DNA of 64,000 nucleotides from assembly GCF_023555415.1 (NCBI RefSeq), contig NZ_JAKRYL010000005.1:124001-188000 (forward strand), written 5' to 3'. Position 1 is the stretch's first letter. Every line of letters starts with the position of its first letter. The notes below the pieces were generated by a model. It saw nothing but the letters and a program-made list of their open reading frames with translations. It ran no database searches and was not told the origin of the DNA. This document shows, piece by piece, positions 24,635 through 33,822 of the stretch. This DNA comes from Halalkalibacter alkaliphilus. Its GTDB lineage: Bacteria > Bacillota > Bacilli > Bacillales > Bacillaceae_D. The position numbers were made by a program, and so were the translations under genes.

Positions 24635-25660
24635 TTAATCGTTAAAAACAGGTGCTTTCTGAGGCTCACTGCTTGGGATTGAGCCTTCAATTGTCGGCCA
24701 GCCATCTTCCCAAATAATTGGATCAATCATTAACGGTCGTCTCGTCGCTCCGAGTGGCAAATAAGGTTTGTCACGTTCAATTGCATGGTATACAATCCAA
24801 TCCGTACCTTCATCATCAGTAACGATGGCATTGTGTCCTGGACCAACAAACACTGACTCACTATCTTCTGCTGGCTCACCTTTTAAAATAAGTGTTCCTT
24901 CCGAATCAAGGAGATCGTTTCCGTCCTTATCGAGATAAGGTCCTTCGATTGATTCAGCTCTTCCGACAGCGACTCGATATTTACTATTCAACCCTTCACA
25001 ACATGAACCAAGTGATGCAAAAAAGTAAAAGTACCCATCTCGCTCAATAATATAAGGGGCTTCAAAGGCATTCCCTGCTACTCTAAACTTTTCCCCTGTT
25101 ACTTCAAGTCCATCCTCACTTAGCTCAACCCCATAAATACCATGGAAGCTGCCCCAAAATAGATAGTTCTTCCCGTCATGCTCGTAAAACATTGGGTCAA
25201 TCGAATTTCGAACATCGATTTCTGAACTTGTAAATAATTTTCCAAGATCCTCAAACGGTCCTTCTGGGTTCTCAGAAATTGCAATCCCGATTCCAGGGTC
25301 TGGGTCCCCCCACGTTGAAACAGCATAATATATATAATACTTATCATTGCGATGAACAATATCAGGCGCCCATAAGAAGCCCTGGTCCTTCCACTCCGGC
25401 TTCGCTTCTAGTGCCTCTCCGACATACTCCCACTCGACTAAATCCTTTGATCTTATGATCGGAATCAAAGGTTGACCTCGTTCATCTCCAAAATGATCCT
25501 CTGTCCCGTACACATAAAAGTATCCATCGTGCGCATGAACAATCGAAGGATCGGCAATAACCGGTTCAAATACTGGATTTTGAAATGTTTTTTCTTCTTT
25601 AGATTGGCAGCCTGTCATGAGTAAACCTCCAAGTACAAATAATAAAAACCACTTTTTCAT
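24635..25660 (-). CDS. GH43-family lipoprotein glycosidase (arabinosidase/xylosidase type)
   Basis: 341 residues from the ATG at 25660 (after AAGGGG); the open frame upstream to 25750 lacks a signal. Lipobox LMTGC with C18 places it outside the membrane. The five-blade propeller residues are visible: general base D37 (IADPSIV), D155 (NSIDPMFY) and general acid E200 (GNAFEAPYI). GHNAIVTDDEGTDWIVYHA near the C-terminus resembles arabinanase-type GH43. It is the last gene of the GH2/ABC operon, so it probably trims arabinose from oligomers before import. Exact linkage cannot be told. Confidence 0.88.
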   Translation of the reverse strand: MKKWFLLFVLGGLLMTGCQSKEEKTFQNPVFEPVIADPSIVHAHDGYFYVYGTEDHFGDERGQPLIPIIRSKDLVEWEYVGEALEAKPEWKDQGFLWAPDIVHRNDKYYIYYAVSTWGDPDPGIGIAISENPEGPFEDLGKLFTSSEIDVRNSIDPMFYEHDGKNYLFWGSFHGIYGVELSEDGLEVTGEKFRVAGNAFEAPYIIERDGYFYFFASLGSCCEGLNSKYRVAVGRAESIEGPYLDKDGNDLLDSEGTLILKGEPAEDSESVFVGPGHNAIVTDDEGTDWIVYHAIERDKPYLPLGATRRPLMIDPIIWEDGWPTIEGSIPSSEPQKAPVFND

Positions 25661-25700
25661 TATAGTACCCCTTCCCTCTGTTATAAAGAAACGCCCTGCA

Positions 25701-25741
25701 GATAGTACGAAAAAGGACGTTTTTCCCTTTTTCGTACTATC
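25701..25741. repeat. Intra-operon stem-loop between GH2 and GH43 genes
   Basis: A perfect 16-bp stem: GATAGTACGAAAAAGG (25701-25716) pairs with CCTTTTTCGTACTATC (25726-25741), loop 9 nt. No T-run follows on the minus strand, so it looks like an mRNA processing or stability element rather than a terminator. Confidence 0.8.
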
Positions 25742-25765
25742 ATTGCACAAGGCGCTTGATTGTCA

Positions 25766-27520
25766 TTATTTTTGATCATTAATCTCTTTGATTTTAGCTA
25801 AGTCGCACTTCGGTTCGCGGTTGTACGTTAACAGCCCATTAATTTCTTGTTCAACATCGGTTAACTGCGTATAGCAAAACCCTTGTAAAATATCAGAATG
25901 ATAGATTGCCTCGGTAACTTTGCGGTATTCCTCAATCAGGTCCTCACTTGACTTAACCGATGAATAGCCCCAGCCATCTTGCTCATCCACTTGATAGGCA
26001 ATTCCGCCATATTCTGTAATAAGAATTGGCTCCCCGCGGTATTCATAGCCTTCTGCGTAGATGACTCGGTTTGCCGGTTCTGTATTGATCGCACTCTCAA
26101 CCGTTTCATATGATTTTTTAATATGCTCAGCAGAGTTATAGTTATGGATTCCACAAATATCAGAAATCGTGTGCTCCCATCCTTCATTTGAAAGAACAGG
26201 ACGTGTCGTATCAATCGATTTTGTTAAATAGTACATTGATGTTGCGTGATCTTGCTGTTGTTTTTCATAAGCAACACGCGAGATTCCCCAACTTTCGTTT
26301 AGAGGCACCCAAACGATTAAACTTGGATGGTTGTAATCACGTTTGACAACATCGACCCACTCCGTCACCATTCGGCGGACGGCTTCTTCACTATACTCCG
26401 AACAGTTCGCCATCTCGCCCCAAACTAAAAATCCTAGTTTATCAGCCCAGTATAAATAACGTGGATCTTCGACTTTTTGGTGCTTTCTCGCGCCGTTAAA
26501 GCCCATTTCCTTTGATACGATGATATCCTTCTTTAGATCATCATCTGTCGGAGCTGTTAATAACGCACCTGGGAAGTACCCTTGATCAAGCACGAGCTTT
26601 TGGAAGTAAGGCTTGTTGTTAAGCTTGAACTTTCCATTTTCAATCGAGACCTTTCTCATTCCAAAATACGTATCAACCGAGTCTAGCACTACACCTTCAC
26701 TTACTAGCTTAATATTGACGTCAAATAAATTCGGATTTTCTGGCGTCCAATACCAGCCATCATCATGAACATTGCTTCGATCCGTAAAGCGATTGCGCAA
26801 ATTATAGCTTCGTTTAATATATGATTCTAGTACTTTTGATTCTTCTTCTACAAGAACTTGATCACCAAAAGAGATCGTTGTTTTAATCGTCAATGACGTA
26901 TCTTTTGGTACATCGTATTCGACAATAATATCTCCTCGATCAATATCCGGTGTAAAGCGTACGCCTTCAATTTTTTTCTCAGAAATTGGCTCAAGCCAAA
27001 CCGGCTGCCAGATTCCTGTTGTTCTTGTATAAAAAATCGATGCAGATTGCTCATGCCAATATTGCTTCCCTCTTGGGATCGTCACATCTTCGGACGGGTC
27101 TTCCACTCGTACAACAATGTCATTTTCACCATCTTTGTTATAGTGTGGTGTGATATTTGCTGAGAACGGTGTATTTCCCCCTTCATGGAACGTCACAAGC
27201 TCCCCGTTAATATAAACCCAAGATTTATAGTCAACTGCTCCAAAGTGAAGAATCAACTCTTGATCTAACCAATCTTCACTTACTGTAAAGGTTCTGCGAT
27301 ACCAAACCACATCATGAAAGCTATGATCATTAATCCCGCTTTTCTCTGTTTGATAAGCAAATGGAACTACGATTTTCATTGATTGTGGAAATTCTTTATA
27401 CCATTTCTCTTTTAAGCCACAGTTCTCGTCGTCAAAAGCAAAATCCCACTCACCATTTAAATTTAACCATTCCTGACGCACAAACTGAGGGCGTGGATAT
27501 TCGTTTCGTATTGTACTCAT
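25766..27520 (-). CDS. GH2-family beta-glycosidase
   Basis: 584 residues, no signal peptide, so cytoplasmic. A jelly-roll sugar-binding domain (about 1-180), an immunoglobulin-like domain and a TIM barrel appear in order. The acid/base sits in VPLNESWG (N408-E409) and the nucleophile in LITEYGG (E503). Compact members of this type act on beta-galactosides, glucuronides or beta-L-arabinosides. Operon partners (CUT1 importer and exported GH43) suggest hydrolysis of imported arabinose/galactose oligomers. Ribosome site GGAGAG precedes the ATG. Confidence 0.9.
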   Translation of the reverse strand: MSTIRNEYPRPQFVRQEWLNLNGEWDFAFDDENCGLKEKWYKEFPQSMKIVVPFAYQTEKSGINDHSFHDVVWYRRTFTVSEDWLDQELILHFGAVDYKSWVYINGELVTFHEGGNTPFSANITPHYNKDGENDIVVRVEDPSEDVTIPRGKQYWHEQSASIFYTRTTGIWQPVWLEPISEKKIEGVRFTPDIDRGDIIVEYDVPKDTSLTIKTTISFGDQVLVEEESKVLESYIKRSYNLRNRFTDRSNVHDDGWYWTPENPNLFDVNIKLVSEGVVLDSVDTYFGMRKVSIENGKFKLNNKPYFQKLVLDQGYFPGALLTAPTDDDLKKDIIVSKEMGFNGARKHQKVEDPRYLYWADKLGFLVWGEMANCSEYSEEAVRRMVTEWVDVVKRDYNHPSLIVWVPLNESWGISRVAYEKQQQDHATSMYYLTKSIDTTRPVLSNEGWEHTISDICGIHNYNSAEHIKKSYETVESAINTEPANRVIYAEGYEYRGEPILITEYGGIAYQVDEQDGWGYSSVKSSEDLIEEYRKVTEAIYHSDILQGFCYTQLTDVEQEINGLLTYNREPKCDLAKIKEINDQK

Positions 27521-27532
27521 GTTTATCTCTCC

Positions 27533-28366
27533 TTACTTAATACCAGATTGTGTAACACCTTTAATGAAATAGCGCTGTCCAATGATAAACACGATCACTG
27601 CTGGAATCGTTGCAATCGACGTTAACGCCATTAATTTTCCGTATGATGAAACGAAGCTTCCTTGCTGCATAACCGCGATCCCTGTAGCGATCGTTCTCAT
27701 TTCTGGAGAACTTGTCGCAACGAGCGGCCATAAGAAATCGTTGTAAATCATCATGAAAGAGAAAATAGACAACGTCCATAAAATCGGTTTAGCCGAAGGA
27801 ACGACAATACGAATAAAAATTTGCCATTTGTTCGCTCCGTCCAATTTCGCTGCTTCTTCAAGCTCTTTCGGGAATGTCTTAAAGAATTGATAAAGCAAGA
27901 ACACTCCAAACGCATTAGCTGTATATGGCAAGATCAAAGCTGCATACGTATTTAAAAGTCCTAGATTGCTAAATTGCATGTACATTGGTAAAAACGTGAT
28001 CACAAACGGAATCATTAACGTACTAACAAATAACGGGAAAAGGTACTTTTTAAATGGAACATCTAACCGCGCCAACCCGTAAGCTGCCATTGCATCAATT
28101 GAAACAATGATCATCGTTCCAACAAGACCAGCGAAAATCGAGTTAAACATCCATCTTATAACCGGAACATTCAAGCCTTCGCCTAATAACGTATATGTGT
28201 AATTTTCAATCGTAAAGTTTTGCGGAATCCAGTTTAATCCACCTGTTAATGCTTCAGTATCTGTTTTAAAAGAAGTGGAAAGCATCCAGAATAAAGGCAT
28301 TAAGAAGAGGATCGCTATCACTACAGCTATACTAACTAGAAGGATTGATTTTTTCTTTTTGTCCAT
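27533..28366 (-). CDS. Carbohydrate ABC transporter permease (MalG-like)
   Basis: 277 residues, six membrane segments. The EAA motif that contacts the ATPase is seen as EEAAKLDGANKWQIFIRIVVPS. It overlaps the preceding permease gene by 31 bp; AAAGGAG precedes the ATG. CUT1 family, importing di- or oligosaccharides. No ATPase is encoded in the operon, so a shared MsmX-type ATPase elsewhere is expected. Confidence 0.93.
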   Translation of the reverse strand: MDKKKKSILLVSIAVVIAILFLMPLFWMLSTSFKTDTEALTGGLNWIPQNFTIENYTYTLLGEGLNVPVIRWMFNSIFAGLVGTMIIVSIDAMAAYGLARLDVPFKKYLFPLFVSTLMIPFVITFLPMYMQFSNLGLLNTYAALILPYTANAFGVFLLYQFFKTFPKELEEAAKLDGANKWQIFIRIVVPSAKPILWTLSIFSFMMIYNDFLWPLVATSSPEMRTIATGIAVMQQGSFVSSYGKLMALTSIATIPAVIVFIIGQRYFIKGVTQSGIK

Positions 28367-29292
28367 GCTCCCACTCCTTTCTTACCTTTTCGTTTGAACT
28401 TTCCTTCTTCACTTGCGCGGTTGATTCTAAATTGAATCACTGAAATCGTAATCATAATAAGTGCCATTAAAATCGCCATAGCCGAAGCTGATCCTAATTG
28501 ACGCTGAGAAAAGGCTTCATTAACAATACTCATAAGTAAAACCTCTGTTTGATTCCCAGGGCCGCCCCTTGTCATTAAGTACGGCTGACCATACACATTA
28601 AATGACGCAATCGTTGATGTAATGAATACAAATAGCATCACAGGTCGAATCGTTGGCAATGTGATATGAATCAATTTCTTCCATGAACTAGCGCCATCAA
28701 TTGAGGCTGATTCGTATAATTCTTCAGGAACTTCATTTAGCGCATTTATAAACAGAATCATATTAAATCCAATCGTCCACCAAAGCGTAGCAACGACAAT
28801 CGAAATCCATGCATAAGGAATTCTTGTCAGCCACGGGATCGGGTCAAGACCTAATACACTCAAATATTCATTAATCAGACCAGAGTTTGTATCTAAAAGC
28901 CATAGCCATACAATCGCGATAACCGATACAGACACAACATATGGTATAAAGTAAACCGTTCTGAAAAATCCTTGCACTTTTTTCGGTAAGTTTGTCACTA
29001 AAAGCGCTAATAACAATCCAATGACAACTAATAATGGAACAGAAAAGATAACAAACTTAAATGTATTAAATAACCCATTAAAGAAAACAGAGTTAAGATG
29101 AGTACCAGGATCAAAAATAGCAATATAGTTTTGTAATCCTACGAAAGGTCGATCTTTCGAAAGCAAATCCCAACTATGAAAACTAATATATAATCCATAA
29201 ATGATTGGAATTAAGAGAAAGCAAACAAACATCACAAAATAAGGTAAAACAAACAAGAACGAGGTCAATTTTGACAGTTTTGAGTTTTTCAT
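28336..29292 (-). CDS. Carbohydrate ABC transporter permease (MalF-like)
   Basis: 318 residues from the ATG at 29292, whose ribosome site AAGGAGG overlaps an earlier in-frame ATG at 29310. Six membrane segments with the EAA-type loop YESASIDGASSWKKLIHITLP. It pairs with the MalG-like permease; their genes overlap, which suggests translational coupling of a 1:1 heterodimer. Confidence 0.93.
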   Translation of the reverse strand: MKNSKLSKLTSFLFVLPYFVMFVCFLLIPIIYGLYISFHSWDLLSKDRPFVGLQNYIAIFDPGTHLNSVFFNGLFNTFKFVIFSVPLLVVIGLLLALLVTNLPKKVQGFFRTVYFIPYVVSVSVIAIVWLWLLDTNSGLINEYLSVLGLDPIPWLTRIPYAWISIVVATLWWTIGFNMILFINALNEVPEELYESASIDGASSWKKLIHITLPTIRPVMLFVFITSTIASFNVYGQPYLMTRGGPGNQTEVLLMSIVNEAFSQRQLGSASAMAILMALIMITISVIQFRINRASEEGKFKRKGKKGVGAWTKRKNQSF

Positions 29293-29361
29293 CCAATCCC
29301 TCCTTTTCATTAATCTTTCGTATGTTTAAAAGGAAAGAGCAGGATAACCCTGCTCCCATTT

Positions 29362-30624
29362 TTAGTTAAGTCGTTGCTGAGCTCGATTTGTTGCTTCTTC
29401 CAAAGCTTCTCTCGGCTCTTTTTGTCCAAGAAGCACTTCATTAACCGCTTCCATTAGAGGGTCTGATAATTGTCCCCAGTTACGAACTCGAGGTGAGAAT
29501 TGCGTGTAATCAAACTGCTTTGCCACCTCAGGCTGTTGCTTCATTTCTTGAAACTCAGCACTTTCATACACTGCTTTTGAAGCAGGTGCTTGGCCAGACT
29601 CAGCCCAAGCCATCCCATTTTCAGCTGTAAAACTTAAGAATTGCTTAATCGCTTCGTGCTTTTCTTCTCCTACTACTTCTGGAACAACAAAGTTATGGGA
29701 GTTTCCAAAAACAGCTTGCTGCTTTGTACCAAGCATAGGAACCGGTGCTACACCAAAGTTCATGCCTGAATCTTCCCATTGTTGTAACATCCATGGGCCG
29801 TTCATATGCATGGCATTTTTCCCTTGTAAGAATAGAGTAACTTCTCCATCTTGTTGAACATCAGAAGGTGATACACCATACTCAGTAATTAAAGAACGTT
29901 GGAACTCTAATGCTTCTACTACTTCTTCTGAATCATAAAGCACTTGACCTTCATCAAATAACTTACCGCCATTTTGATAGACGATTGTCGGCATAATAAA
30001 TTGTTGTGGCCATAAAGTTGGTACAACATAACCATATTGACCATTGCCATCCGTTAACTTTTGCGCAAACTCTACGAACTCTTCACGATTTGTTGGTGGT
30101 ACATCTGGATCTAGACCTGCTGCTTCAAATAGATCTTTGTTCCAATAGAACATTAACGGGTGAATATCTAGCGGAATCCCGTATAGTTCTCCATCAACCA
30201 TCGCACCTTCTACTGCATTCTCGTTATAATCTTCTAGATTAACTGTTTCACCAGTAATATCATCTAAATTTTTCAAAAGGTCATTTTCCACATAAGTAAG
30301 AATTTGATTACCATGCATAACCATTAAATCAGGTACATTACGATTGTCGTTTAACGTTAAATCAATTGTCGTATAGTACTCAGACTGCGGAACCACTTGA
30401 TAGTTTACAGAGAATTCATCTTGAGAGTCGTTAAATGCATTGACAATCTCCTGCATTTTCGGACCATCCGGACCGGAGAAAGGAACCCATAACGTGATCT
30501 GTTCTCCTCCTGCAGCACTTTTAGTATCTTCACCAGCTGTGCCTGAGCCCTCGTTATTACCACAAGCAACTAACCCTACTAATAAAAGAATGATCAATAA
30601 CTTTCCACAAAAAAACCTTTTCAT
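29362..30624 (-). CDS. Sugar-binding lipoprotein of CUT1 ABC transporter
   Basis: 420 residues. Lipobox LVAC (C21) followed by GNNEGSG. Family-1 solute-binding fold: ITLWVPFSGPDGPKMQEIVN, MVMHGNQILTYVE and ALEFQRSLI. AAAGGGGG precedes the ATG. It is the first gene of the operon and carries ROK-type operators and a cre site upstream. It would capture the oligosaccharide for the two permeases. Confidence 0.93.
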   Translation of the reverse strand: MKRFFCGKLLIILLLVGLVACGNNEGSGTAGEDTKSAAGGEQITLWVPFSGPDGPKMQEIVNAFNDSQDEFSVNYQVVPQSEYYTTIDLTLNDNRNVPDLMVMHGNQILTYVENDLLKNLDDITGETVNLEDYNENAVEGAMVDGELYGIPLDIHPLMFYWNKDLFEAAGLDPDVPPTNREEFVEFAQKLTDGNGQYGYVVPTLWPQQFIMPTIVYQNGGKLFDEGQVLYDSEEVVEALEFQRSLITEYGVSPSDVQQDGEVTLFLQGKNAMHMNGPWMLQQWEDSGMNFGVAPVPMLGTKQQAVFGNSHNFVVPEVVGEEKHEAIKQFLSFTAENGMAWAESGQAPASKAVYESAEFQEMKQQPEVAKQFDYTQFSPRVRNWGQLSDPLMEAVNEVLLGQKEPREALEEATNRAQQRLN

Positions 30625-30656
30625 TACTATTCCCCCTTTATTTGAAGAACCAAATC

Positions 30657-30679
30657 AAATTAGTTAATTAATTTAATTT
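30657..30679. promoter_or_regulatory. Operator-like palindrome 1 before the GH43/GH2 ABC operon
   Basis: Imperfect palindrome with AAATTA and TAATTT outer arms and a TTAATTAA core, about 33 bp upstream of the binding-protein start. Confidence 0.6.
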
Positions 30680-30698
30680 ATAATCATAATATACCTAT

Positions 30699-30713
30699 CT
30701 GCAAACGCTGTCA
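30699..30713. promoter_or_regulatory. cre site (CcpA)
   Basis: CTGCAAACGCTGTCA matches WTGNAANCGNWNNCW at all fixed positions except the first W. It lies about 75-90 bp before the binding-protein gene, between two ROK-type palindromes, so carbon-catabolite repression is likely. Confidence 0.65.
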
Positions 30714-30780
30714 ACTGGTTTTTAGCCTTGTATATACAGTATTTATCCCTAATACATCGTGCATTTAGGTCTAGTTCGTG

Positions 30781-30801
30781 AATTAATTAAATTAATTTAA
30801 T
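30781..30801. promoter_or_regulatory. Operator-like palindrome 2 before the GH43/GH2 ABC operon
   Basis: Contains the perfect 14-bp palindrome TTAAATTAATTTAA (30787-30800), about 120 bp upstream of the first palindrome. Two sites could permit looping repression. Confidence 0.55.
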
Positions 30802-30895
30802 ATCAAAACCTATCTATTATTATATTTTTTTTATTCTATCTAGCTATAAAAATAATTGCAATTTACTCGGAAGATTTGAGGAAATTTTTTATTCA

Positions 30896-30922
30896 CTGTC
30901 CAAAAACATGCTTTTTCTGTCC
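30896..30922 (+). repeat. CTGTCC direct repeats, locus C
   Basis: CTGTCC at 30896 and 30917, spacing 21 bp; the second unit reads TTTTTCTGTCCGAAC as in locus B. Located between the dgoD 3' end and the ABC-operon promoter. Confidence 0.65.
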
Positions 30923-30987
30923 GAACACAAAAAAACCCACTATTTCCTAAAGGCAATAGCAGATTTTTTCATTTACAAGCAGAAATA

Positions 30988-32136
30988 CTACCATTCTGCT
31001 ATACTCCCATCCTTATGACGCCAAACTGGGTTCTTCCAATTATGCCCTTCTTTAGCTCTTTCTCGGACATATTCTTCATCAATTTCAATTCCTAGACCTG
31101 GTCCTGATGGGATTTTCACATACCCATCTTCGTAATCAAATACACTTCTGTCTTTAATATAATCAAGAATATCATTTTCTTTGTTGTAATGAATGCCTAA
31201 ACTTTGTTCTTGAATAAAGGCATTATGCGATGTAGCGTCAACTTGCAAGCACGATGCTAATGCAATAGGACCTAAAGGACAGTGCGGTGCCAATGCAACA
31301 TCATAAGCTTCAGCCATTGAGGCGATTTTTTTCGTTTCGGTAATTCCACCAGCATGTGACAAGTCTGGTTGAATAATATCAACATAGCCGTCTGCTAGAA
31401 TGCCTTTAAAATCCCACCTTGAAAACATGCGCTCTCCCGTCGCAATAGGTATATGTGTACATTGAGCAATTTCCTTTAATGCTTCATTGTTTTCCGTTAA
31501 GACCGGTTCTTCGATGAACATCGGACGATAAGGCTCTAATTCTTTCGCTAAAATTTTCGCCATCGGTTTATGCACCCTGCCATGAAAGTCAATCCCAATG
31601 CCTACATCATTCCCTACTGCAGCCCTTACCGCTGCAATACGCTCTACAGTTTCGTCTATTTTCTTATAAGAATCGACATATTGAAGCTCTTCTGTTCCGT
31701 TCATTTTTACTGCGGTAAAGCCAGCTTCTACTACTTTCTTTGCAGCTATTCCAACATCGGACGGTCGGTCACCTCCGATCCATGAGTAGACACGAATCGA
31801 ATCTCTGCATGCACCACCCATCAACTGATAGACAGGGGCATTATAAAATTTCCCTTTTATATCCCAAAGTGCTTGATCGATCCCAGCTAAAGCACTCATG
31901 AGAATAGGCCCACCTCTATAAAAGCCTGAACGGTATAGCATATTCCAATGATCTTCAATTCTTAGTGGATCCTTGCCGATCAGATACTCCATTAATTCCT
32001 CAACAGCAGCTTTTACTGTATGGGCCCTTCCTTCAACAACCGGCTCTCCCCATCCAACGATCCCTTCACTTGTCTCTATTTTTAAAAATAACCACCTAGG
32101 CGGTACCTGGAACAACTCGTATCCCACTATTTTCAT
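30988..32136 (-). CDS. dgoD: D-galactonate dehydratase
   Basis: 382 residues of the enolase/mandelate-racemase superfamily. The N-terminus [20 protein letters not shown] and [20 protein letters not shown] closely follow E. coli DgoD as remembered. Active-site residues: D183 and H185 ([10 protein letters not shown]), E209, E235 and H285 (APHCPLGP). It dehydrates D-galactonate to 2-keto-3-deoxygalactonate. It overlaps dgoK by ATGA and is the last gene of the operon. A related sugar acid as substrate cannot be excluded. Confidence 0.92.
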   Translation of the reverse strand: MKIVGYELFQVPPRWLFLKIETSEGIVGWGEPVVEGRAHTVKAAVEELMEYLIGKDPLRIEDHWNMLYRSGFYRGGPILMSALAGIDQALWDIKGKFYNAPVYQLMGGACRDSIRVYSWIGGDRPSDVGIAAKKVVEAGFTAVKMNGTEELQYVDSYKKIDETVERIAAVRAAVGNDVGIGIDFHGRVHKPMAKILAKELEPYRPMFIEEPVLTENNEALKEIAQCTHIPIATGERMFSRWDFKGILADGYVDIIQPDLSHAGGITETKKIASMAEAYDVALAPHCPLGPIALASCLQVDATSHNAFIQEQSLGIHYNKENDILDYIKDRSVFDYEDGYVKIPSGPGLGIEIDEEYVRERAKEGHNWKNPVWRHKDGSIAEW

Positions 32137-33161
32137 CTTGGCGCTCCTCCTTCGATCATTTCAAAATAATTCTTCCCTAATTCCATTGCACCGTGAACGA
32201 GAGAAAGCTCTGCCTGACTGTCATCTGCTTCGATGATGTCTATTTCCCTATATTCCGTTTTCAATACGTGGACAAAAGCCCTTCTTAGAGGACTTGCTCC
32301 TCCGACAATCATCCAATCGATTTCATGTCTATCTTTTATGAACGAATCAAGTGCAGCGATATCACTTTGCAGCACTGCCCCGACATAGTAATTCGCCCGT
32401 TCATTTTCCGTTAGGTTGGAGGAAAGCTGTAATAATCGAATGTGAAAAAAACTTCTGGTTAAGCCTACTTTCTTGGCAGAACGAAATCCAGCTAACAATG
32501 AAGTAAGGTCAACAGTTTCTAGCAGTCTCTCACCCAATGAACTCGATAGAATCGTATTCGAACGAATAGCTTGGATTACTTCACCTCCTAATGTTGTGCA
32601 AGAAGATAGAAAAGATTGATTCTCATCGATTAATAAATACTTTGTATGGGATCCAGGTAATACCATAATCCCCTTCCCTTTAGGTGATAACTGCTTTAAC
32701 AGCCCTAGAGCTTCTACTTCTTCACCGCGCATAACATCCATCTCATCTATGTCTTGTAAGGAATCAATAAAAAGCTCATTCGCTTGATTTTTCAAACCCG
32801 GGATGAACAGACAAGGGATTTGGAGAAACTCATTAGATTGGATCACTTTAGCGTTTTTTATGAAATCGTTTATTTTTGCTGGTGCAGTAATATGCGGAAC
32901 TTCATAAAGACCTAAATTCGACGTGATCATACCTGAAGCCACTATAAATGTAACTTGTTTAGGCGTTAGTTGATTTTTATTAATAATCTCCTTAATCCCG
33001 CTATGAATCTCTCTTTTCAACCGGTCGTTACGGCCATCAATTGCAGAATTCCGCACCCCAACCTTTAGTTTTATAGCATCAACAACATGATAGTCATAAG
33101 AAACAAGTCGAATTCTAGTATTTGTCGTACCTGAATCGATTAATATTACATACACTGTCAT
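32133..33161 (-). CDS. dgoK: 2-dehydro-3-deoxygalactonokinase
   Basis: 342 residues. The N-terminal phosphate-binding strand [16 protein letters not shown] and [18 protein letters not shown] are typical of the DgoK family in the ASKHA fold. It phosphorylates 2-keto-3-deoxygalactonate at O6. The start and stop codons form ATGA overlaps with the aldolase gene upstream and dgoD downstream, so the three enzymes are translationally coupled. Confidence 0.92.
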   Translation of the reverse strand: MTVYVILIDSGTTNTRIRLVSYDYHVVDAIKLKVGVRNSAIDGRNDRLKREIHSGIKEIINKNQLTPKQVTFIVASGMITSNLGLYEVPHITAPAKINDFIKNAKVIQSNEFLQIPCLFIPGLKNQANELFIDSLQDIDEMDVMRGEEVEALGLLKQLSPKGKGIMVLPGSHTKYLLIDENQSFLSSCTTLGGEVIQAIRSNTILSSSLGERLLETVDLTSLLAGFRSAKKVGLTRSFFHIRLLQLSSNLTENERANYYVGAVLQSDIAALDSFIKDRHEIDWMIVGGASPLRRAFVHVLKTEYREIDIIEADDSQAELSLVHGAMELGKNYFEMIEGGAPR

Positions 33162-33808
33162 TCACCACCCTTAAAAGAGCAGGTGTTATTTTTTCGCTCT
33201 ACAAACCGCCTTGCCCGTTTTTCAATTTCAACAAAGTCTCGATCTCTTATTAACTGTGCGTTAACAAGCTGTCCTCCAATTCCGACGGCATGCCAGCCAG
33301 AATTCAAATAGTCTTCAGTGTTAGATTCCGAGATTCCACCAACAGCCATCAGCTTCAAAAACGGCAGCGGGACTAAAAGGTCCTTCGCAAAACAAGGGTC
33401 AAGTGACCGCACCGGAAAGACCTTTACCATTTGCGCTCCATACTCATACGCTTTTAGTGCTTCAGTCGGAGTCATCACACCTGGGATAACAGGGACTCCG
33501 TATCGATTGCCAGTTCGTATTGTCGCTTTATCTAAAGTAGGAGAAAGGAGAAAATTTGCCCCGGCAGAAATCGCAGACTGTGCAGTCTCTGAGTCTAGCA
33601 CAGTTCCAGCACCTACAAGAAGATCAGGAAACAAGGATTTTATTCTCCCAATCGCCTCTAAAGCCCCAGGGGTATTCATAGTCACTTCAACAATTTGAAT
33701 TCCCCCTTTGTATAAACTCGTCACAACTTGCTCAATCGAATTCGTATCTTCAATTCGTATAATTGCTATTAACTTTTCATCGATAATCTTTTGAATAGCT
33801 TCGCTCAT
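33158..33808 (-). CDS. dgoA: 2-dehydro-3-deoxy-6-phosphogalactonate/gluconate aldolase
   Basis: 216 residues from the ATG at 33808, after GAGGGTGAGG; the frame opens at 33823, overlapping the GH2 stop. Class-I KDPG-type aldolase: E41 (IVEVTMNT), GAGTVLDSETAQSAISAGAN and Schiff-base lysine K129 (AQMVKVFPV). It splits the phosphorylated keto acid to pyruvate and glyceraldehyde-3-phosphate. With dgoK and dgoD it completes the De Ley-Doudoroff galactonate route. The KDPG and KDPGal enzymes share this fold; context favours the galacto form. Confidence 0.9.
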   Translation of the reverse strand: MSEAIQKIIDEKLIAIIRIEDTNSIEQVVTSLYKGGIQIVEVTMNTPGALEAIGRIKSLFPDLLVGAGTVLDSETAQSAISAGANFLLSPTLDKATIRTGNRYGVPVIPGVMTPTEALKAYEYGAQMVKVFPVRSLDPCFAKDLLVPLPFLKLMAVGGISESNTEDYLNSGWHAVGIGGQLVNAQLIRDRDFVEIEKRARRFVERKNNTCSFKGGE

Positions 33809-33822
33809 TGTCCTCACCCTCA

